64,000 nt of DNA, taken from positions 19,578,001 through 19,642,000 of the forward strand of contig JAMPIT010000059.1 of the NCBI GenBank assembly GCA_026261815.1. Reading direction: 5' to 3'. Below the pieces are notes generated by a model. The model was not told the DNA's origin. It was given only the letters and a program-made list of their open reading frames with translations, and searched no databases. This stretch comes from Monarcha castaneiventris obscurior. Lineage: Eukaryota; Chordata; Aves; Passeriformes; Monarchidae. The translations under genes were made by a program, and so were the position numbers. Shown here one piece after another: positions 13,885 through 24,360 of this stretch (the stretch's first letter is position 1; every line of letters begins with the position of its first letter).

Positions 13885-14006
13885 GTAACCCACTATTAAC
13901 CAGCAAAGTCAATGTTATAATAAATGTTCTGGATGTCAACGAGTTTCCTCCTGAAATTTCAGTTCCATATGAGACATCTGTATGTGAAAATGCCAAGCCA
14001 GGACAG
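13885..14006 (+). CDS. CDH12: CDH12 coding exon, EC4-EC5 linker and start of EC5
   Basis: A 122-bp exon from acceptor ATAG (13881-13884) to donor GTATTT (14007). It completes the split Ser codon and then reads 40 codons. It carries the last strand of EC4, the EC4-EC5 calcium-binding linker (LDVNEFPPE; codons DVNE at 13932-13943) and the start of EC5 with VCENAKPGQ. The cysteine of VCEN is the first of the conserved EC5 cysteines. Type II cadherins usually have DVNDNAPE or similar at this linker. The NEFPPE variant is what I recall for CDH12 orthologues and is a strong reason for the gene assignment. The donor is weaker than consensus (CAG/GTATTT). Read-through would add about 26 residues before a stop. 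Confidence 0.93.
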
Positions 14007-14413
14007 GTATTTCAAGTTTGTAATGCTTGCTCTTTTGCTTTTTCTTTCCTTATTATTTGTAGCAGTAAAAATTTCTGGGTTTAAAAATGACATCATGGTC
14101 AGTATTCTTCTGAAATATTAAACTGAAAGCAATCACTAGTATTTTAATACAAACAATAAATATTAAATACCATGAATATAGAGTAAATCTCTCGGATTTT
14201 AATCAGATATGTCAAAGCAAGACCTTCTGATTCCTCTGGTGCTTATAGAATTCAGAATTATATTAAATGCCTCTACTGTCCAGTGTATTAAGGGAATGAC
14301 AGTAATCCAGCAGGATTACACCTTCAATAGATTAATTTGATGTTCACTTTGCACTTCTACAAAACTGCTTCTTTTAGAAGAGCGAACTGACTTCAGAATT
14401 AATCTGGTTTCAG
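14007..14413 (+). other. CDH12: Short CDH12 intron (407 bp)
   Basis: A compact intron between the 122-bp and 118-bp exons, bounded by GTATTT and TTTCAG. It is very AT-rich and has no recognisable element. It is an order of magnitude shorter than the neighbouring introns. Confidence 0.85.
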
Positions 14414-14531
14414 GTGATACAGACCATCACTGCAGCAGACAAAGATTTGTCACCAGCTGGGCAAAGGTTTTCCTTCAAACTGTCATCTGAAGCTTCCAAC
14501 AAACCAAATTTCACAATCCATGACTACAGAA
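14414..14531 (+). CDS. CDH12: CDH12 coding exon, EC5 middle
   Basis: A 118-bp exon from acceptor TTTCAG (14408-14413) to donor GTAAGT (14532). It begins in phase with GTG ATA CAG and ends with the first base of an Asn codon. The 39 full codons read [19 protein letters not shown] and onward to PNFTIHDYR, the central strands of EC5. AADKD is the usual EC5 calcium-site DxD-type motif, and NFT is an N-glycosylation sequon. The junction with the next exon creates a second sequon (N-N-T). The exon is intact and in frame with its neighbours. Its 118-bp length agrees with the type II cadherin exon ladder. Confidence 0.93.
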
Positions 14532-17500
14532 GTAAGTTGGTTACTCATATCTCTCTTTCAGAGCAGCAGACTGCGGTTACAATGACAAATATGTTTACTT
14601 GGAATTACAGTTGTGTCTACAGACCTAACTTTTTTACTTGACATTTCTAATTGCTAAACTCTCTGGGACCTATGTTAATATAAATTCAGGCCTTGCACCT
14701 TTTCTTATTTTTAGGAGCAGGAATTGTCAGAACACCAAAGGCTGAGATTTCCCTACAGGCCTTCAAAAACACTGCTACCTGTTTTATTTTCTTCCTTTTA
14801 TCATTCAGTATCTCAGGAAGAATCCATATGCCAATGCAGGTATACCTTTAAACAAGGCACTATTGCTGTCTTGTTTAAATACTATGATTTTGCTAACCAT
14901 TTTCAAAGTACCCAGATATTGTGCTTTCTTGAGGATGCATAGTCCTGCAGAAGAGTGAGTTCTAAATATGGACAGTGCTGCTGAAGTACAACACCCTTAA
15001 TAATTTGGAGATTTATACAATTGACATCCCTGATTTTTTTTCCAATTTTTTTCATAACTGAATACCTTTTTTTTTCCTTATTAACTTGACCTCTTTTGTT
15101 AGATGGCAAAGAACAAACCAAGACAAAAAAAATCAATCTTTTTTCTACTGTAAGCATCTTCAAGGATGTATTCTTGTGAACAGCTAAAACATAATAAACT
15201 GTCATAAATATTCACCGCTAACTACTGTAATCAGAAAAAAGAAGCATTTCAGCTATCAGAGGATCTTTAAATAACTGGGAAAAACTTTTAATATAAAAGG
15301 ATTTACATTACATTTCAAAGAAAGAAAATCTAAGAACATCCATCAAAGTTCAAAAACATTCAGATGTGTAGATTATAAGTATCACTATTAAAATAAAGTA
15401 TATCATTCTTAATTTTTTAATTGCTGTTTTCAATTTAAATTTGAGATTACATCGATTGTGAGGTAAAGGTTCCTTTCCTGAGAATTAAGTGATCCAAACC
15501 CTTAAAAGTGATAGAAATGAATAATGCACCAATTGAAATAAAATTGGAAAAGCCTTTTTATTTAGCCTTTTAAAAAATGTATTTAAAGTTATGTATATGG
15601 CCCACATTATTTTTGAAGCCATACACTATTGATATGGATATGTAATAGAAAAATAAAGCCAACAACATAAGCTAACTACTAATCCTGAAGTAACTTCAGG
15701 AAGAAATAAATTTGAAAAAATAAACTGTGCTTATTTTCTCTTTCTGTATAGCTCTCCTGTGAAGCTGATGCAATGAAAATGGTTTATTCCCAAACTTACT
15801 CGTGACTTCTATCTTTGTGTGTCATAGATAGTTAAAAAGATTGAACAGATGAGAGAAGAATTTCACTCAAGGATTTGTAAATAGAGTATATAGTGAGACA
15901 ATTCATAATATTGCAGGCATGAATAACAGTATATTAAAAAACCAAAACTATGTTAGATCAGAGGGCATTTTATCAGAGGGAATTCAAACATTTTTCTTGA
16001 GACAGACAGCTCAATGAATATTAAGGTCAACTTTACAACAGATTCAAATTCTCTTACTTCTGTTCTTGGAAGATTAGGGCATTACTCCTCTCTGAACATA
16101 TTTCAAGGCCTATATGGGTAATACCTTCACAATTACATAGCCTTAGAACATGAATACCATGTATTTCTAAATACCTTTGGTTTTTTTTGGTAAAGATTTC
16201 TTTAAAGTAGGAGCTTTAATTTCTTTTTTTCCCATCTGTTTCCTAAAATGTCCTTTAACTTCACCAAGATTTTTTTTTTTTTTAATAACTACAAACTTTT
16301 GCTTTAAATAGAAGTCTTCTCAGGAAATTTTAACAGATTTAATTAATCAAAATAATCTAAACTTAGTAAGTCTATACAGTAATTACAGCTTTTGCAAAGT
16401 GTGCTTAGCGTATGAGTTTGGTGAGGAAGTTGTTCAAATATTATTAGATAATTAAATTTCCCTGTTTAAACTAGTAATGTTGACACTGAGATGATTTTGG
16501 ATCTCAGTAATCTGTTAATGAAGCTTTATAAAAACAACTGCAACATTCTGATAAAAAGTGGAAATTGCAAAGATACACACTTTTAAAAGCATTTTTTAAC
16601 ACTTAGAAAAAAAAAAGGAAAAAGTATGCTATTTGTTACAATGCAAGGAACAAAAGAAAATCATAAAAACCTTTTTTCATTATCAGTGATTTACAGAGAT
16701 ATTAGAAAAAAAAATCTGCCCAAAAAACCCCCTCTTTTTCAATATCCTTTGCCTTTTGTATGCCAAAAAGGTGGAGGAAGGTCTGTTCTGTGCACAATTT
16801 AGAGGTATAATAACATAACCTTATTTTCACTCCAGAAACCTTTCAAAAACAAGTACCATTTTCTTTTAAGTTAGCAATTACGTTTGTAACAAGCAGGTAC
16901 TCTGTGAAAGGAATATTTTCTCTTTTTTGAGGACACAGTGTTGTTCACTGTGCTACAATAAATGCTTTTACAAGTAAAGGTGGCATTTAACATTTTTAAA
17001 TACATCAAGAAGCCCTAATCCCCATGCTATTCTATACAACTAAAAATCACGGGTGGTCTGATACTTCAGCAGGTGTAACATTCTTGTGGTGCACTCAAGG
17101 GAACCCAGGCCCCATACTTCAGAACAGAACTTAAGGAGGACTGGAGCAAGCAAGAAGTTCAAGGTTGCCTTTCAGCAGTGCTGAGACCAATTTACCTTAT
17201 TAATAGAAGTGATGCCCTGGCAGAGTTGGAGTGCTTCCAAAGGGACTGCAGATCTCTGTCTTTCTGCTTTGCTGGCCTCACTCTGCTCTCTAGAGGGCAG
17301 CTTCCCTGTGGAGTACACTCCATTCCTCGTGTAAGAGACAGAATTTCCTTTTCTCATGCATATCCTATAAATTAATTTATTGCCAACAGACTGAAGAACC
17401 AGAAGTTATCTGAGCTTCTCCAGGCTTGTCTGTAGAGTTCAAACACCTGCCTGCATTCATATTCTTAAAAGAATTTCGAACAATTGAAAGGGGTCATAAA

Positions 17501-18870
17501 AGAGAAACAAAATTGTTCAAAATCAAGGAGTTAAGAGGTTAATCTGATTGATTTTCTTAAAGGAGGATGGAAAGTCATTTAGTTGCATTGTAAGCTATTA
17601 AAGTGATCTTTAGTGTTGCAATTAGAAGGAAAAAGTAAAAGAATATAAATAGCTCTAATAATAGAAAAATGGAAAATATAATAGAAAAAAAATTAAACTG
17701 AATGTCTTCAAATTAGTCCTTAAACTTTTTGTACAGTTCAGGTGATTAATCATAGAGAAAAAGAAAAAGCTGAGAATGGAAGCTGTTTTGATTCAAAATA
17801 TTTTGAGACATTTTTGCTTTTCAAAACTAAGCGTAACTGAACTTGACCTGTCCATGTTTGAGTTTGATAAAAGGAGATGTCTGAAGCATGTTTTTAGTCA
17901 TGTGCCTTCTCAGTGGTGTCTAATCATAACATACCTAATTTTGGATATTTAGGGTTCCTTCTTATTGTCTTTAATCAGAACTCCATACCAGTATTTGAGT
18001 GTGAAATTCAGAGCCCCTAATTCTTCTACCTAGTAACAAAACTCTAAGACATAAAAGCCATCATGTGACTTCCTAAAAAATATAATAAATAATATGGGTG
18101 AGATGGAAAAATGGTAAAGGCAGGAAGTTACCTTCATTCAGTTCTGTCATCTTATTAATTCCCTACTAAATTAATTTTGGTTTTGATTTTAATGTAATTC
18201 TTTTAATCTTTACATCATTCCCTTGCTACTCTGATTCAGGAAAAGCAGCAATAACTAACTGGGAAGAAATGCCAAAATCTAGATGTGGACTAATTGGTGG
18301 AAACTGTACTGATTCTCAAGTACTCAGTTCATTTCTCTAGTTATTTTTAATGGGGAAAGAAAGCTAAAGTAATAGCACATTGTCCAGGTATATTACTTTG
18401 AATTTTTAAGGAAATTAATTAGTTGATAGAGACATGATCCTAAATCCATATGCAATCAAAATCCTTTGGGCCACAGGCTTAGAGTGTAAGGAGATAAGGA
18501 GAAAAGAAAAACTGAAAAGCCTTCTGAATCATACTTGTAATGTTTTGTTTATTTTTTTTTTTAATTATTATTATCTTATTTGAAATTTCAGCAGTTTACA
18601 ACCACCTTTTTTTTTTTTATATACAACCAGCTTTGTTTTGTTTCAAAACAAGTTTGCAAGAAAAGGAATATTGTTTAAGGCTCTGCAAGAAATAACTGTA
18701 CCAGTCAGAACACAATACCTTCTGTAATCACAAAGCAAAGCAATTACATAATGCATATCATTCACCAAGTTTCAAATATAAAATACCAGCCTATTACTAG
18801 TGGTGATAAAAGCTACAATATGAAAGGAAGTACACAATAAAAATCTGCTAATGACTGTCATGTTTTACAG
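14532..18870 (+). other. CDH12: CDH12 intron (4,339 bp)
   Basis: Opens with consensus GTAAGT and closes with TTTTACAG. AT-rich, with several poly-A and poly-T runs (for example 16269-16281 and 18610-18619). A slightly GC-richer stretch near 17050-17370 holds short overlapping open frames on both strands but no recognisable protein. No mobile element was recognised. Confidence 0.75.
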
Positions 18871-19122
18871 ACAACACAGCTGGGATTGAAACCAGGAGAA
18901 ATGGTTACAGCAGAAGGCAGCAAGAGCTGTACTTTCTTCCAGTAGTAATAGAAGACAGCAGTTACCCTGTCCAGAGCAGCACAAACACTTTGACTATCCG
19001 TGTTTGCAGATGTGATTCTGATGGCACCATCCAGTCCTGCAATGTGGAAGCAATCTTTTTACCAGTCGGCCTCAGCACAGGAGCGCTGATTGCAATCTTG
19101 TTGTGTATTGTTATCCTTCTAG
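18871..19122 (+). CDS. CDH12: CDH12 coding exon, EC5 end and first part of the transmembrane helix
   Basis: A 252-bp exon from acceptor TTTTACAG to donor GTTAGT (19123), in frame with its neighbours. It reads [17 protein letters not shown], then [15 protein letters not shown], then the cysteine-rich EC5 end [14 protein letters not shown]. The CxC pair and the later SC supply the remaining conserved EC5 cysteines that pair with VCEN in the earlier exon. It ends with [21 protein letters not shown], the outer part of the membrane helix. The helix is split by the intron, and the last base G joins TC of the next exon to give Val. If the following intron were kept, translation would stop at TAG 19125-19127, leaving a protein with no cytoplasmic tail. 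Sequence is characteristic of CDH12. Confidence 0.94.
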
Positions 19123-20184
19123 GTTAGTTCTCACGAAACCCTGCAAAGTGCGTTACTCTGATTATTCACTAGCTTCACCTAGTGTTTAACAAAAGCCATT
19201 GAAAATGTGTGGCCGTTTATTTCTAGAAAAATATCCCAAAGCACTGATCATGACCATGAATCTGCCAAACTATGCAATATCTCTTATTGCATGAAGAGAA
19301 CCAGTGGAACCCAAATCATACTTTTTTTCTCTGAAATAGTTTTAAATATCTTTCTTGAAATATTAAATTTTTAGATTATTACTAAGGTAATAAGTCCTAC
19401 TGTCAGTAACAGCAGTAATGATATAGTAAGAGCCTTTATTTAATTTTTCATGATGACTTGAGCAAAAGGAGAATGAAGAAATGGAAGAGCATAAAATAAT
19501 TTTAATGTAGATTGTTACTGGCCATATCCAAATAAAGCTTCACAGGAAGATTTTTTATTTCAGGCAGACATGGATTTCATAACATGGCATTGTTATTTGT
19601 TCTACCTTATATTTAAATACAGCCTTATTTACAGCATATCCAAAGCAGTCAATACTCATGTGCATCTTACTTGTAATATAGACTTAATCAACCGCTAATG
19701 AAATAAAAGCAGCTTTATAGCTCATACATGCAAAATATGGGCTGCAGAAATCAGACTGAGCCTCACAGATGCTGGCCTATGTCTCTTTTTGGTACTAGTA
19801 GGCTTCCAAGATACCATGACGGTCTAATGCATATCCAAAAACAGCTCCTGACACAGAATATAATGTGGATGCCTCTTTGCACTTGGATGACACAGTTGCC
19901 ACTTAAGTAAATTACTAAAGACTCAGGGTTACATAAATAGCTTCTGAGTAAGAGCGGGTAGAAGTCAGAATTTCTGCTTTGTGTCAAAAAATTATGTTGT
20001 GAGAAAAATGTTTTTTTTTCAAATCAGAACAAGAATGGCAAATGGTCACACTTGCCATGGAGTAGCAGTTAAAACTATGAATGCACTCATTCTGAAGAAT
20101 TTAAAACAAAACCAAAAAAAATTAACTAAATAGAATAACTTGCATCAGTTTTTCTTTTGAAGCAAGAAGAATGCTGTCTCCTTT
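19123..20184 (+). other. CDH12: CDH12 last coding intron, 5' part
   Basis: First part of the 3,569-bp intron 19123-22691. AT-rich sequence without recognisable genes or elements up to the CR1 that begins near 20185. Confidence 0.7.
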
Positions 20185-22175
20185 GCCACAATTCCAGTTA
20201 GAGCAGGATGGATACCCCACAGCTTCTCTGGGCAACATATTTGACTGCTTGACATCCTGGTGATGAAGAAGCTTTTTTTCCTTACATTTTAATAGAATTT
20301 ACTGCATTTCAATTTGTGCCCATTGCCTCTTGTCCTATGATAGGACACCCTTTGGAAAAGCCTGGCTCTATCTTTACTTCCATCCGTCAGGTATTTATTC
20401 ACATTGATAAGATCTCCCGAGCCTTCTCTTCACCAGAATGAATGGACCTGGCCCTCTTAGCCTGTCCTTGTGTGGTAGATGTTCCAATCCCTTAATCTTC
20501 TTTGTGGGTCTACATTGGACTCACTCCAGGGAGTCCAGGTTTGTCTTGTAATGAGGAGCCCAGAACTGGGCCCAGAAGTCCAAGTGTGCATAAGCAGAGC
20601 TGAGCAGAGGGCAATGATCATCTCACTAGGCCTGATAACAATGTTTCTCCTAATGCAGCCCCAAATGCTGCCTTGATATGGATCTTCCTTGACACAAGGG
20701 CCCATGGATGGCTCATGGTGAACTTGTTGCTCACCAAGATCGCAAGGCCTCCTCTATCAAGCTGCTTTCTGTTCAGTTGGCCAACAGCATCCAAAGTATA
20801 CAGTTACTCCTCTCCACATGTGGGACTTGGAATTTCTGTTTGTTGAATATCATGGAGTTCCTTTTGCCCCACTCCCTCAGCCTGATGAGATCCCTTTAAA
20901 TGGTGGCACAACTGCTCTTCTTTATTGCCTGAAAACTTGCTGAGGGTGCTCTCAATCCCACAATTCAGGCTATTTATGAAAATAATAAACAGAAGAAGTC
21001 CCAGTATCAAATCTGATGGTACTTTATTAGTGGCTGGCTTCCATCTGGCCTTTGAAATGTTGCTCACAACATTTACAGCCTGGCAGTTTGGAAGCTTTGC
21101 AATACACCTCACCATTTGCTTGTATAGCCCACACTTTCTCAGGTTTTCTGAGAAGATTGTTATGAAAGTTAACATCAAAAGCTGTGCTAAAGTTAAGATG
21201 AAATTAATGCACTTTTCTCCCTTCATTAACCAGTCACCTCATTGTAGAAGGCTATCAAGTGAATTAAGCACAATTTCACCTTCATAAATCCATGCCTGCT
21301 AGTCTTATGCCCCTTCCTAGTTTCCAGAATTATTTTCTCCATCACTTTCCTCAGAGTCAAGGTGAGACTGACTGGCTGTTAGTTCCCTAGCTCTTTCTTC
21401 TTGCCCTACTTGAAGATAGGAGTGACACTTGCTCCAGTCCTCAGAAACCTCTCCCAGTTCCCATGACCTTTCAAAAATTATCACAAATAGCCTCACAATG
21501 ATAGCAGCCACCTTCCTCATCATTCATGGTGTATCTCACCGTATCCCATGTACTTGTGTGTCCAGTTTGTTTAAGCATTCCCTAACCTGATCCTCTTCCA
21601 CCAAGGATAAGTCTTGCTTGTTCCAGACTTACACTCTTCTCTCAGAGACCTGGAATTACTGAAGGACAACTTTACCAAAAAAGTCAGAGGCAAAGAAGCT
21701 TCTGACTAGGTTGGCCTTTTCCGTGTAATTTGGCAACAATTCCTCTGCCCCATTCAGCAGTGGGCCCACCTTTACTCTACCTTTCTACCTTTTTTTTCTG
21801 TCTTGCTTGTACAAGCCCATCTTGCTGCCCTTCATGTCCCTTGTGAGACAGCACCAGGGGGCTTTGTCTTTCCTAACCACATTCCTGCGTGTTCAGACTG
21901 TCACTGTATATTCCTCCTGGCTCACCTGTCTGTTTTCAACTCTTAGATGCCTCTTTTTTTTATAGCTGAGTTTAGTCAAGAGCTTCTTATTCATCAATGC
22001 AGGCCTCCTGCTGCTTTTTCTTGATTTCCTGCTCCTCAGGTTGGACCACTGTTGAGTGTGGAGGAGGTGATACTTAAAAATCAACCAGCTCTCCTGGACT
22101 CCACTTCTCTCCAGAACTTTATAACACGTGATTTTTTGAAGGAGATCTCTGAAGAGAGAGGCCAAAGTACACTGT
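20185..22175 (-). mobile_element. CR1 LINE, long antisense copy with degraded ORF2
   Basis: About 2 kb of CR1 in reverse orientation within the last coding intron. Landmarks on the + strand are the complements of well-known CR1 segments: ACAGCTTCTCTGGGCAAC near 20219, CCTCTTGTCCTATGATAGG near 20326, GAGGAGCCCAGAACTGGG near 20554, AACTTGCTGAGGGTGCTCTC near 20935, GAGACTGACTGGCTG near 21363, and AATGCAGGCCTCCTGCTGC near 21996. The extreme 3' tail with octamer repeats is missing. The 5' end seems to be around 22170. Divergence is high, with stops and frameshifts throughout, so this is an old, inactive insertion. Both limits are approximate. Confidence 0.92.
20804..21523 (-). pseudogene. Degraded CR1 reverse-transcriptase remnant
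   Basis: Pieces of a LINE reverse-transcriptase domain are readable on the minus strand. Near 21317-21523 there is FERSWELGEVSEDWSK, the N-terminal RT motif. Near 20804-21100 there is RWKPATNKVPSDLILG followed by LLLFIIFINSL and STLSKFSG. In a live CR1 enzyme that last motif runs into a [FY]ADD catalytic box; here the position reads FSGN, so the metal-binding aspartates are gone. The pieces lie in different frames. This is a relic inside the CR1 at 20185-22175 and not a host gene. Confidence 0.85.
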
Positions 22176-22691
22176 ATAAAGAGCAAAAGTAGGATTATTT
22201 TTTCTGTATTTCAAAAATTCCAAATTCAGAATTGTTCAAATTATTTATTATTCAGAATTCAAAATTATTTTTTTCTTTAATACTCTGTGAGTTGGTTTTT
22301 GGATTTAGTGTTTCATTCTTGTCTTCAAAGTATAAATTTAGGTTTCTTTCTCTATTTTGCTATGGAAGATATTTAAAAAAAAATCACATCTGTGTCTCTC
22401 TGAACTAAAAACCTGAAGTCCTGTTCAATTCTATTTGTTTTCAAAGCAAGCCAGTAGGAAAATTATTCGGTAATTTCTCCAGCGGTACAACAAGCACTTA
22501 GGAAACTCAAGACTCATATGTCAAAAACCAAATGATTTTTCATTGGCTTGAGCACTGCTAAGCACTGCTCTTTTCTAAGGACAAAAGTCCCTTTGATTGC
22601 TTGTGGCTTTCAAAGAAAGATATAATGATGTGTCATCAGAGTACTAAATTATTTCTATGCATGTCTTAACTTCAGTTGTCTCTCGTTACAG
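22176..22691 (+). other. CDH12: CDH12 last coding intron, 3' part
   Basis: AT-rich sequence between the CR1 and the terminal exon. It ends with CTCGTTACAG at 22691, the acceptor needed to keep frame. A second AG acceptor candidate, TTCAG, lies 16 bp upstream (22671-22675). Confidence 0.75.
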
Positions 22692-23191
22692 TCATTGTGG
22701 TACTGTATGTAGCACTACGGAGGCAGAAGAAAAAGGACACCCTGATGACCTCTAAAGAAGATATCAGAGATAATGTTATCCATTATGATGATGAAGGAGG
22801 TGGAGAAGAGGACACCCAGGCTTTTGACATAGGTGCCCTGAGGAATCCCAAAGTGATTGAGGATAACAAAATTCGCAGGGACATAAAACCAGACACCTTG
22901 CGTTTTCCGCGCCACAGACCTCCAGCGGAAGATAACACAGACATAAGAGATTTCATTAATCACAGGCTGCAGGAAAATGATGTAGATCCGTCTGCACCCC
23001 CTTATGACTCCTTGGCAACCTATGCTTATGAAGGAAACGGATCTGTTGCAGAGTCTCTCAGCTCTATAGACTCGCTCACCACAGAGGCAGATCAGGATTA
23101 TGACTACCTGAGTGACTGGGGACCTCGCTTTAAGATCTTGGCAGACATGTTTGGAGAAGAAGAAAGTTATAACCCTGACAAAGTCACTTAA
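22692..23191 (+). CDS. CDH12: CDH12 terminal coding exon: inner membrane helix and cytoplasmic tail
   Basis: It encodes the end of the transmembrane helix (VIVVLYVAL) and the complete cytoplasmic tail, which links surface cadherin to catenins and actin. After the basic stop-transfer RRQKKK, the juxtamembrane p120-catenin region [16 protein letters not shown] lies at 22784-22831. The beta-catenin-binding region runs from [16 protein letters not shown] through [20 protein letters not shown] to [14 protein letters not shown], about 22988-23155. The protein ends [11 protein letters not shown], then TAA at 23189-23191. That C-terminus, and the [12 protein letters not shown] start, match my recollection of CDH12; CDH6, 9 and 10 end in variants of MYGG..SD. 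The exon contributes 165 codons plus a split Val. Joined to the other four exons it gives 375 residues of the roughly 794 in human CDH12. The minus-strand open frame over this exon is a shadow. Confidence 0.96.
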
Positions 23192-24360
23192 GTACAACCA
23201 CAACAGTGAAATAAAAAGAAAGGCAAACCAACAAGAAATTTAAAAGACAAACCTAAGCTTTATATAGGACACAATTACTTTGATTATAAAAGACAGCAAT
23301 TGTTTCCAGCAAGTTGCTACATTTATCATATCGTCAGTTTTGGTTTGATTTGCGAAAGAATGATAAATCCTGTAACATACACAGGTTTTTGTTGTTGTTA
23401 TTTTGTTACTCTGGAATTACACTGAGACAAGCTCAGGCCTACAAGGTGCAGTTTACTGACCTGATTTAGAAAGATGGTAGCTTTCTGGCATCATGGTGGA
23501 AGAGTGGTAGCTTTTTCGTAATTCCACTAAAGTGCCTATTGAAACTTTTATCATTTAAGTGGTAAACTGTCTGCTGTGATGGTGTTACAAAACTGAATGG
23601 TAAATCAGACACGAACTCTAAGACAAGAAGCAATAGCGACATGCTGACTTCTTTTAGAAAAAAATGGAGATCCCTTCCTGGAGTATCTACTGACTAGAAC
23701 TGTGGGGGAGGAGGGCGGTGTGTACATTGTGTTTGGGGGTTATGTTTGTTGTCTTTTTTTTTAAAGAAAACAGTACGTCAAGACATCATATTTCCTCTTC
23801 CAAAGTTTCACTGAAAAATTTAATTTGAAATGCTGTTGCTCACTCTGAAGATGTAAATCCCAAATTAAAAAGAAAAAGATCTTAGCATACATCAATGAAT
23901 ATTTAAAATGTTCATACAAATATTACATTTTTCCAAAATAATAAAAAGATGAAAGCAGCTATTCCTTTATGTGAAGGAAATTTCCCTTGGCTCTCCCTCT
24001 TCTTTTGAAATGAGACTGTTGTTAGAACATAAAAGTGGAAAGGGTTTTTAAAAACTATTATTGTATTTTTAGTACCAAGACACCTTTTCCCTTGTAAGTA
24101 TTACTAAAGAAGTACATATAAAGAACTCCACACCACTTTTCTTTGCAATTAGATTGTTACTCTGTAGGCACCATATGCATATATATTATAAATAGAGTTA
24201 TTTTTCCATTGATCCTCTGCTACAGTTCAGCATATCACTGTATTTTTCACTGCCACACCCACAGCAAACATTTTAGAAAATCTTTTGAGGTTGGATACTT
24301 TACTTATTTTGGTCTTGACAAAATTTAAACATAGGCAGAATAAAAATATAAACCAGCATG
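23192..24360 (+). other. CDH12: CDH12 3' UTR and candidate poly(A) signals
   Basis: Non-coding sequence directly after the TAA. Candidate AATAAA signals lie at 23940-23945 and 24339-24344, and another is further on at 25014-25019 (CAATAAAA). A G/T-rich stretch at about 23700-23760 and several ATTTA-like elements fit a 3' UTR. The true end cannot be decided from sequence alone, so the right limit is only a working choice. Short open frames here are not protein-like. Confidence 0.6.
23940..23945 (+). promoter_or_regulatory. CDH12: Candidate poly(A) signal AATAAA (proximal)
   Basis: First exact AATAAA more than 700 bp after the stop codon. A T-rich region follows within about 70 bp (CTCCCTCTTCTTTT). 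An earlier AATAAA at about 23210 lies only 20 bp past the stop and is less likely to be the main signal. Confidence 0.4.

Noticed and set aside
20804..21226. 140-codon minus-strand frame as a host gene
   Set aside because: The reading contains LINE reverse-transcriptase motifs with a destroyed active site and lies within a CR1.
7230..23191. Identification as CDH9, CDH10, CDH6 or CDH18
   Set aside because: Those paralogues share the [13 protein letters not shown] or PPYDSL motifs. As I recall them, they have a canonical DVNDNAPE-type linker and C-termini such as MYGG..SD or ESERTT, unlike NEFPPE and SYNPDKVT here.
22715..23203. 162-codon minus-strand open frame
   Set aside because: It lies exactly antisense to the CDH12 tail exon, whose plus-strand reading is unmistakable. 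It is a shadow of that exon.
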